A stretch of 64,000 nucleotides of DNA from NCBI GenBank assembly GCA_963722415.1, contig CAVRNI010000033.1, positions 62,001 through 126,000 on the forward strand. The letters are read 5' to 3'. Source of the stretch: JALOLG01 sp963722415 (lineage in GTDB: Bacteria; Actinomycetota; Acidimicrobiia; Acidimicrobiales; Ilumatobacteraceae). Below, in pieces: positions 57,053-64,000 of this stretch. The notes under the pieces are model-generated. The model was not told the DNA's origin. It did not search any database and saw only the letters and a program-made list of their open reading frames with translations. Within the stretch, counting starts at the first letter, position 1, and each line of letters opens with the position of its first letter. Made by a program: the position numbers and the translations under genes.

Positions 57053-58101
57053 TGGCCAGCATCTGGGACGCCGTCGTGGGGCAACCGCGTGCGGTCGAAC
57101 GCCTCACCCGCGCCGCTGACCAGCCTGTGCACGCGTACCTGTTCGTCGGCCCCGCCGGGTCGACGAAGACGCAGGCGGCGCGGGCGTTCGCCGCGCTCCT
57201 GATCGGCGGGGTCGACGACCCGGAGGCCCGCGACGCCAGGCTCGCGCTGGCCGGGATGCATCCCGACATCAGGGAGATCGAACGGTCAGGGCCGGCGATC
57301 TCGGCCGAGCAGGCGCGCGAGATCGTCCGGCTCTCGTCGCTGGCCCCGATCGAGAGCGATCGCAAGGTGCTGATCCTCGCCGAGTTCCATCTCCTTCGTC
57401 CGGAGGGCGCGGCACTGTTGCTGAAGACGATCGAGGAACCGCCGCCGTCGACGATCTTCCTGATCCTCGCCGACTTCGTGCCGACCGACCTGGTGACGAT
57501 CTCGTCGCGCTGCGCGCGGATCGAGTTCCGCTCGATCGACGACGACGTCATCACCGAACGACTCGTGCTCGAGGGCGTCACCGAGGAGGCGGCCGCCGAC
57601 GCTGCGCGCTCGGCCACCGGCGACCTGCAGCGGGCGCGGCTCCTCGCCGCCGATCCCGACCTGGTGGAACGCCGGCGGGCGTTCGCGTCCGTTCCGTCGC
57701 GACTCGATGGCAACGGCGCCACCGTGATGCGGCTCGTCGACGAGCTGCTCGGGCTGATCGACAGCGCCGCCGGCCCGCTGTCCGATCGTCACGCCGCCGA
57801 GGTGGCCGAGGTCGACGCCCGGATCGAGCGGTTCGGTGAGCGCGGCAGCGGCAAGAAGACACTCGACGAGCGGCACAAGCGCGAGCTGCGCCGGCACCGC
57901 ACCGACGAGCTCCGCCACGGACTGTCGGTGCTCGCCGGTTCCTACCGCGACGCGCTCGTCGCCGGCACGATCGACCGCCCCGGTGGGGTCGCCGCCGCCG
58001 TCATGCACATCCACGAGGCGATCGAGGCCCTCGAGCGCAACCCCAACGAGCAGCTCCTCCTCCAGTCCCTCCTCTGGTCCCTCCCCGTTCTGTCTGCCTG
58101 A
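57052..58101 (+). CDS. holB: DNA polymerase III subunit delta'
   Basis: 349 residues. AAA+ clamp-loader subunit: WDAVVGQPRAVERLTRAA, a P-loop-like GPAGSTKTQAARAFA, DRKVLILAEFHLLRPEGAALLLKTIEEPP in the Walker B region, and SSRCARIEF at sensor 1. The zinc cysteines seen in dnaX are absent. Its last residues (PVLSA) and its TGA come from the CTGTCTGC-family repeat, so the repeat has become part of the coding sequence. Confidence 0.9.
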   Translation: MASIWDAVVGQPRAVERLTRAADQPVHAYLFVGPAGSTKTQAARAFAALLIGGVDDPEARDARLALAGMHPDIREIERSGPAISAEQAREIVRLSSLAPIESDRKVLILAEFHLLRPEGAALLLKTIEEPPPSTIFLILADFVPTDLVTISSRCARIEFRSIDDDVITERLVLEGVTEEAAADAARSATGDLQRARLLAADPDLVERRRAFASVPSRLDGNGATVMRLVDELLGLIDSAAGPLSDRHAAEVAEVDARIERFGERGSGKKTLDERHKRELRRHRTDELRHGLSVLAGSYRDALVAGTIDRPGGVAAAVMHIHEAIEALERNPNEQLLLQSLLWSLPVLSA

Positions 58102-58136
58102 GATGCAGCGATGCGCGATCTGAGGCAGACAGATCC
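58084..58136. repeat. CTGTCTGC-family palindrome, copy F
   Basis: TTCTGTCTGCCTGAGAT pairs with ATCTGAGGCAGACAGA, one mismatch; loop GCAGCGATGCGCG. Overlaps the holB stop codon (58099-58101). Confidence 0.75.
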
Positions 58137-58147
58137 AAGGGCCCTGT

Positions 58148-58199
58148 CGAACTGTCTGCCTGAGATGCAGCGATGCGCGATCTGACGCAGACAGAACGG
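58148..58199. repeat. CTGTCTGC-family palindrome, copy G
   Basis: CGAACTGTCTGCCTGAGAT pairs with ATCTGACGCAGACAGAACG; same loop as copy F, 64 bp further on, so F and G are probably a local duplication. Confidence 0.75.
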
Positions 58200-58243
58200 G
58201 GGAGGAGTGGGGTGAGGTGGCGCCGGTAGGATCTGGCGGTCCC

Positions 58244-58316
58244 GCCCAGATAGCTCAGTCGGTAGAGCAACGCACTCGTAATGCGTAGGTCGTGGGTTCA
58301 ATTCCCACTCTGGGCT
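58244..58316 (+). tRNA. tRNA-Thr, anticodon CGT
   Basis: Full cloverleaf, 73 nt. Acceptor GCCCAGA pairs with TCTGGGC; D stem GCTC/GAGC; anticodon stem ACGCA/TGCGT with loop CTCGTAA (anticodon 58277-58279); T arm GTGGG TTCAATT CCCAC; discriminator T. CCA is not encoded (CCG follows). Reads ACG codons. A tyrosine integrase begins about 100 bp downstream. Confidence 0.97.
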
Positions 58317-58375
58317 CCGTAAAGCAGCTGGTCAGAGGCGCATTTCTGGGCTGAACCACTCAGACGATCGAGCGT

Positions 58376-58396
58376 CATCCAAGATCCATCCAAGAT
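58376..58396. repeat. Direct repeat CATCCAAGAT x2 upstream of integrase
   Basis: CATCCAAGAT at 58376-58385 and 58387-58396, 11-bp period. Candidate arm-type integrase or excisionase binding sites between the tRNA and the integrase gene. Confidence 0.5.
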
Positions 58397-58403
58397 TTCG
58401 GTG

Positions 58404-58409
58404 TAGCGT
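58404..58409 (+). promoter_or_regulatory. -10 hexamer TAGCGT ahead of the integrase
   Basis: TAGCGT ends 9 nt before GTG 58419; same hexamer as the host genes. Confidence 0.4.
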
Positions 58410-58418
58410 TCGTCGACA

Positions 58419-59553
58419 GTGAAGGGTTCGATGCGCGAGCGCCGGCCAGGCGTCTGGGAGCTGATCGTGCAGCTCCCGCGCGACCCGGCGAGCGGTCGCG
58501 CGAGTCAGCTCAGCCGCACCGTCCGCGGCACCAAGCGAGAAGGCCAGCGCGCACTGGCGGCGCTCGTCGCCGAGGTCTCTGCCGGCAAGGTCTTGTCGTC
58601 GTCGATGACGCTCGGTGAGTTGCTCGCCCGATGGCTCGATCATGTCGACGAACAGCTATCGCCGACGACCGTGCGCGAGTACCGACGCCTCGTGAAGAGG
58701 ATGATCAACCCCGACCTCGGCAAGCTCACGCTTCGACGTGTGACGACACAGCGACTCGACGCCTACTACTCGAGCCTGACGCGAGAGCGAGGGCTCTCGC
58801 CGACTTCGGTCCGCCACGTCCACGCCGTGCTCCGCGGTGCGCTCGGCCAGGCCGTGCGGTGGGGATGGATCCCGGCCAACGCGGCCGCAACTGCGTCGCC
58901 GCCGAAGATCCGACGGACGCGAGATCAACCCACCCGCGATCGACGACACTCGAGCGCTGCTGCACGCGGCCGATGAGCACGTCCCGGAGTTCGGAGCGCT
59001 GTTGAGGGTGCTCGCCGCCACCGGCGCTCGTCGTGGCGAGGTGTGCGGACTGCGGTGGTCCGACATCGACCGCTCCGAACGAACCCTGTCGATCAAACGG
59101 TCGGTCGCGTCGGTCGCTGGCGGCACGGTCGTGAAAGACACCAAGACCCACTCTGCCCGACGTATCGCGGTCGATGCCGACACCCTCGCGGTTCTCGATC
59201 AACAGCGCTGTCGCATGGAGGAACGAGCCGCGGCATGTCGAATCGCATTCGATCCTGACGGGTTCGTTTTCACCGGCGAGGCCGACGGCTCCAGGCCACT
59301 CCACCCCGACACGATCACCGGGACATTCCGACGCATCTGCGACAGGGCCGGCCTGAGCGGCGTGCGACTCCACGATCTCCGGCACCTACACGCGACCCAG
59401 CTGCTCGCCGCAGGCGTGCCGGTCCGCACCGTCAGCGGTCGCCTCGGCCACGCGAACGCCGCCACCACGCTCAACGTGTACGCCCACTTCCTCGCGGCCA
59501 GCGACCGCGAAGCAGCCGACGTGATCGGCGGACTCCTTCAGCCACCGACGTGA
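58419..59553 (+). CDS. Tyrosine site-specific integrase, one frame break
   Basis: About 377 residues after repair, phage-type. N-terminal arm-binding piece with ERRPGVWELIVQLPRDPASG, a SAM-like core-binding domain (TLGELLARWLDHVDEQLSP), then the catalytic domain: first Arg in LAATGARRGEVCGLRW, the HxxR box LHDLRHLHATQLLA, GRLGHANAATT, and the nucleophile Tyr in TTLNVYAHF. The frame shifts near 58917 in ATCCGACGGACGCGAG, one extra base, between PPKIRR and REINPPAID. Position next to the tRNA-Thr 3' end points to integration into that tRNA. Whether it is active depends on whether the break is real. Confidence 0.87.
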
Positions 59554-60594
59554 CTCGGACGCGCCGATTCTGGCGACGAGCATCGGAACGGAGCGGCTAA
59601 CGCGTCGCCTCGAGCGAAATCGATGTGACGATTTTCGGGCACCGACGCAAGCGGATCTGCGCGTCCGAGTACGGCACATTGATGACGCGCCAAGGCTGGT
59701 CGAGCTGAGCATTGACGGCGTGGTTTCTCGGACACCGTTGCAAACGGCGATCCGCGTCCGACTCCGGCACGTATCGATGCCGACGGACGCGTCGTCGTGA
59801 CGGTTATCAGGGTGACGTTTCCAGACAACACGGTTAAGAGGAGGTCGGCGCGATCGACCGGCACCTACCGGCCGACGGCCGTCGAGTGGCGCATTCTCGG
59901 ATGTGTGGTATCGGGACCGCCGCGTCGGTGTCGGTTCGTCGACGAGCGAGCACGAACGCGTTGAAGTTGTGGATCACCTCACGGACCCGGACCGGCACAC
60001 TCCGCGGACTGATCGGACAGGTAATCAACGGCAGCGAGGATACGGGCTCGTTGACCCGGCAGTTGAGGTTGAGTCAGTCAGCGTGTGGGTGGGTGGTCTG
60101 CCGGGTCTGACCCCAACCTTGCCCGCTGACGTCTTCGGACTGTCCTGATAACGATCCGTGGACCCGGTTCGACACCCACCCGACACTCACCGGTCGGCGA
60201 TGCCGCCGCTCACCGGCCTGCACGTTCGCGGACTCGAAGCTCTCGCCGTCGAGGCCGTCGATCGCGGCGGCGAGCGCGCTGATGAGCAAAGCGTTCAAGC
60301 GCTTTAACATCGGAACTCAAGTCCGTGACGACGACTCAGTTCGCGGAGGTCGCTACCCCGACGGCGGGTGCCGCGCAGCATCCGCTAGGCCATACCCGAA
60401 GGCGGAACTCGTGCCCTTGCTCTCGATCGCGCCGAGGCCCGTCACCGTGGGCATTCGCCGTCCGTGGTCAGGCCCCCTCCATCACTGTGACGAGTAGTCG
60501 GACGTGCTCGTCCGTCGACGGGCGCTCGCGCCGACCGCGGCGGTGCCGTCTCCTCGCCCTCGGCGCGGCTGCAGTGAGGAGTCCGGGACCCTTC
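59554..60594. other. One-kilobase gap without a convincing gene
   Basis: No reading frame here has plausible protein features on either strand; composition is slightly lower in GC than the core. Two diverged direct repeats of about 58 bp lie at about 59630-59686 and 59728-59784 (shared TCGG.CACCG, GCAA.CGG, CGCGTCCGA.T.CGGCAC). A short inverted repeat AAAGCG/CGCTTT is at about 60288. May be remnants of an integrated element. Confidence 0.5.
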
Positions 60595-60640
60595 CTGTCT
60601 GCCTGAGTGCCTGAGAACCGACAGTTCAGGCAGCAGTTCG
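60595..60640. repeat. Degenerate CTGTCTGC-family palindrome, copy H
   Basis: CTGTCTGCCTGA (60595-60606) with TCAGGCAG (60626-60633); core partly lost on the right arm. Eight bases past the stop of the minus-strand RTX gene, again at a 3' end. Confidence 0.5.
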
Positions 60641-60647
60641 GTGATGA

Positions 60648-63600
60648 TCAGAAGTCGCAGGTCTGGTGGCCCGGCGTTCCCGGATAGATCGGGTTGGTGT
60701 TGTTCTTGACGTCCGGCTTGTAGACCATCGCCACCTCATTGCCGCCCGACGACGTCTTCACGGCGGGGGTCAGCGCGCCGTCCGTCGCCGCCTGCTCGAG
60801 GAGGTAGTCGATCAAGGCCGGGTTCTGGTCCCGGATGGTGACGTACGCCCCGTACGTCGCCGGGCACAGGTAGGTGATGTTGTACACGCCGACCCAGTCG
60901 AACATCCTGTCGCCGTCGACCGGGCCGTTGTCGGCCACGTTGCCCTGCAGAGCGTCCTGGTCGTAGCCGCCGTAGGCGATGTCGATGTCGTGGTAGCTCT
61001 CGACATCGGCCTCCGCCCACGCCTCCCACGTCGCCGGGTAAAGCCCGTCCGGCCGCACGTCGAGCATGTCGTCGCCGTTGCCGCCGTAGCTGTGGTCGTT
61101 GCCACGACCACCCCAGATGGCGTCACCACTACCGCCGAGGACCGGGTCGGGCAGGCCGCCGGTGCCGTTGGAGTCGCCACCGAAGATGCGGTCGACGTCG
61201 GCGCTCGCCGGGTTCGGGTCGGTGACGACTGAGACGTCGGGCAGCGTCGGGTGCGGCTTCTCCAGCCCACCGTCGCCGTCGCCCTGGATGAAGTCCTGGC
61301 CGGCGCCGCCGTGCATCCAGTCGTCGCCGTCGCCACCGAGCATCACGTCGTTGCCGTTCACCACGGTCGCCGCGTTGGTGTCGTCGAAGGCGTACAGCTG
61401 GACGAGCCGGAACAACGTCCCGTCCTGGCACACCAGGGCGGAGACGAACGGTTCTTTCGGCTGGATCGTCCGTGCCGGCTCGCAGAGCGTGTCGGCGCCG
61501 GACCCGAGGAGGTCGGTGGTGACCTTGGCGAGGTCGCCGATGACGGCGTCCGAGCCATAGCCGCCCTCGACTGCGTCGTTACCGGCCTGACCGTAGACCT
61601 CGTCGTGGCCGCCGTTGCCCAGGACATGGTCGTTGCCGAACGTGCCGTTGGCGGTGCTGGCCTGGACCATCTGGACGTCACGTCCGACGATGTCGGCGGG
61701 GAGGCCGTCGGGGCCGGTGCCCGCCTGGCTCGTGCCGAGCCGCTTGACCCAGCCGTTGTCACCGATCGCCGCGTCGTGATCGCCGGCCGTGTCGTCAGCC
61801 GAGTCACCGTGGATGGTGTCGTGGCCGTCGAGCAGGTTGGCGCCGAGGTTGAGGCGCTGATCGTTCCGGATCTTGCCGTCGTCGGCCGAGCCGCCGCCGG
61901 CGATGTCGTCCTGGTCCGGACCCGCAGCGAGCGTCCCGTTGCCGAAGATCAGGTCGTTGCCATGGTTGCCCTCGATCTCGTCATAGGCGGGACCGCCAAG
62001 GATGATGTCACCGGACCAGCCGAGACCATCCTCGTCGATGCCGTTGGCGTCCAGGGTCTGCCGGTCGAAGTCGGCCGTCCCGGAGCTGAACCGACGAAGT
62101 CGTTGTTGCGGCCGTCTGCGAGGTTGCCCAACCCATCGAGACCATCCACGGGGTCGGTCTGCGTCGCCGGCTGGGCGCCGTTGCCCTGGCCGAAGATGCG
62201 GTCCTCGTCCGTCGTCGCCGTGCAGCAGGTCGCCGCCGCTGACGGTCGTGGCGATCGCCGGGCCGCCGGCGGTCTGCACGTCGAACAGCTCGATCGGTGC
62301 CCGCCCGAACGATGGGTCGACCGGACGGTTGCGGTTCACCAGCGAGTTGTCGCCGGTGATCCAGTCCTGGCCGGTGCCACCGGTGACCAGCGTCTCGCCG
62401 ACGTCGAGCAGCGTGTTGCCCACTCGATCGCCGTCGATGAAGCCGTCGTTGGCCGAGCCGCCACCCACGAGGTCGTCGTTCTCGCCGTCACCGGCGATGG
62501 TGTCGTCGCCGTTGTTGCCCTCGATGTAGTCGGTGCCGGCGTCGCCGTGCATCGTGTCGTCGCCGGTCTGGCCGAACATCCAGTCGGGGCCGTCGCCGCC
62601 GGTCATCAACACCTCGCCGCCGCCGGTGCCCGGCAGCGCGTTCGTCGTCGTGGTCTCCACGTCGAACAGCCTGATCGGTGCCGGAGCGCCGATCGGGACG
62701 TTGCGATCGATCAGCGCGTTGTCGCCGGTCATCCAGTCCTCGCCGGCGTCGCCGGAGATGAGCGTCTCACCGACGTCGAGCAGCGTGTCGCCGACACGGT
62801 TGGCGTCGATCACACCGTCGTTGGCCGAGCCGCCGCCGACGAGGTCGTCGTCGCCGCCGTCACCGTGGATGGTGTCGTCGCCGTCGTTGCCCTCGACGTA
62901 GTCGTTGTGCTCGTTGCCGTTGATCGTGTCGCCACCGCCCTGGCCGAAGATCTGGTCGGCGCCGTCGCCGCCGTTGATCGTGTCCGGATCGCTGGCGTTT
63001 GCGTCCGGCGTGCTCGACGTGGTGCCCACGTCGAACAGCTCGACCGAGGCCCGGTTCGCCGCCGCCACGTTGCGGCTGACGATCGCGTTGTCACCGGCGA
63101 TGAAGTCGATCGCCGCGCCACCGTTGATCGTGTCATTGGCGTCCGGCCGTCCTGTGCCGACGCGGTTGGCGTCGATCACGCCGTCGGCCGCGCGAGCTGC
63201 CACCGATGAGATCGTCGGCGCCGTCACCACCGTTGATGGTGTCGCCGGCTTCGTTGCCTTCGACGTAGTCGGCCTGCAGGCCGCCGTCGATCGTGTCGAC
63301 ACCGACCTGACCGAAGATGCGGTCGTCGGCGCCGTCGCCGGCGAGCGTGTCGCCGGTGCCCTCATCGTCGAGCAGCAGCGACACGAGCATGGCGTCGGGA
63401 TCGGGATCGTCGGCGATCGTGGCGTTGTCGCCGGCGATCACGTCGCCGCCCACACCACCGGAGACTGTGTCCGAGCCATCGCACACGTCTGCGGTGTTGC
63501 TACCGCCGACGACGCGATCGTTGCCACCCTCGCCGAAGAGCTGGTCGCCGTCGCTGTTGCCGAAGAGGTAGTCGTCCGACGGTCCGCCGGCGATGAAGTC

Positions 63601-64000
63601 GATGCCATCGTCGGCGCAGACCTCGGCGTCGGCGTCGCCGTAGACGAGGTCCTCACCGTCGTCACCGAACAGCTTGTCGCCCTTGGCGTTGCCGGAGATC
63701 GTGTCGTCGGCCGCGCCGCCCCGCATCGTGTCGATGCCGTCGAGCGATCCGTCGGCGGTCGAGCGCGTCGCCGAACATCGTGTCGTTGTCGGCGTCGCCG
63801 TACATCTCGTCGGCGCCGGCGTTGCCCGACATCGTGTCCAGCCCGGCGTTGCCGCGCATCACGTCGTCGCCCGCACCGCCGGTCATCGTGTCGTTGGCTT
63901 CCTGACCCCACATCAGGTCAGGATCGTCGCCACCGTTCAGCGTGTCGCCGCCGGCGGGCGGAACTGCCGTGGTGGTGAGCTCGACGAGCAGGTCAGTGGA
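60648..64000 (-). CDS. Large RTX-type calcium-binding repeat protein (5' end outside the window), several frame breaks
   Basis: Over 1100 residues readable. Built from Gly/Asp nonapeptides such as GGDGADQIFGQGG and GNEHNDYVEGNDGDDTI, expected to form calcium-bound beta rolls on an exported protein. Superimposed is a larger module of about 123 residues (369 bp) in several copies: a beta-roll stretch, LVGGGSANDGVIDANRVG, LLDVGETLISGDAGEDWM, TGDNALIDRN and PIRLFDVET. The C-terminal 100 residues are different and end near GHQTCDF. Frame changes occur at about 63755, 63195, 62215 and 62090, between which repeat patterns continue. Exporter genes are not seen. May be a surface or secreted protein, possibly cargo of the element next to tRNA-Thr. 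Confidence 0.8.

Noticed and set aside
61251..63209. 652-codon plus-strand frame rich in Val/Ala/Asp opposite the RTX gene
   Set aside because: It is the complement of Gly-Asp repeats; its regularity simply mirrors the RTX nonapeptides.
60648..64000. CRISPR array, suggested by regular repetition
   Set aside because: The repeats are coding, keep a Gly/Asp frame, vary between copies, and have no constant-length unique spacers. No cas genes present.
58316..64000. Second attachment site for the integrase
   Set aside because: Only an 8-bp match to the tRNA end (58345) was noticed; no longer copy of the tRNA 3' half was seen up to the window edge.

Overview
This is a 64 kb, very GC-rich window from a gene-dense actinobacterial chromosome. 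The mix of genes suggests an Acidimicrobiia/Ilumatobacter-like heterotroph: crotonyl-CoA carboxylase/reductase, acyl-CoA carboxylase beta with a small epsilon-like protein, an ATP-dependent LigC-type ligase, carotenoid genes, MmpL, and many start codons that look leaderless. The lineage is an inference from gene content, not from a marker-gene tree. Housekeeping anchors are recR-dnaX, xseA-xseB, rsgA, topA, tmk-holB and one tRNA-Thr(CGT).

Layout. 1-6.4 kb: partial ccr, a heterodimeric ABC exporter and a thiolase. 6.36-6.65 kb: a structured low-GC intergenic region with a strong promoter and three hairpins (candidate small RNA). 6.6-12.2 kb: recR, dnaX, a CopC/CopD-like membrane protein and ligC. 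12.3-19.1 kb: amino-acid catabolism (ALDH7-type dehydrogenase, class III aminotransferase, P5C-type dehydrogenase), then a DmpA-like peptidase and a histone-deacetylase-like amidohydrolase. 19.2-24.9 kb: a complete Dpp/Opp peptide ABC importer operon. 25-31.8 kb: CocE-like hydrolase, Rieske oxygenase, sarcosine-oxidase-like flavoenzyme and a fused E1 alpha/beta 2-oxoacid dehydrogenase. 31.8-42.8 kb: SIMPL protein, glycosyltransferase, pccB, accE-like gene, phosphoesterase, rmuC, xseAB, prenyl synthase and crtI. 42.8-58.1 kb: two hydrolases, LysM lipoprotein, DUF952 protein, acyl-CoA dehydrogenase, rsgA, MmpL, a PQQ-like propeller protein, topA, two envelope proteins, tmk and holB. 58.2-64 kb: tRNA-Thr, an adjacent tyrosine integrase, about 1 kb without a clear gene, and a large RTX repeat protein that runs off the right edge.

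Three sequence-wide patterns stand out. First, a family of about eight imperfect palindromes with an invariant CTGTCTGC / GCAGACAG core sits immediately downstream of genes, with compensating changes between arms; these look like dispersed terminator-type repeats. Second, at least fourteen genes have a TANNNT-like -10 hexamer ending 6-8 nt before the start codon, which implies widespread leaderless transcription. Third, about seventeen single-base frame breaks, nearly all apparent +1 insertions, interrupt otherwise well-conserved genes. They suggest assembly or read errors, or less likely a real burst of gene decay, so those genes are annotated as single spans with the break noted.
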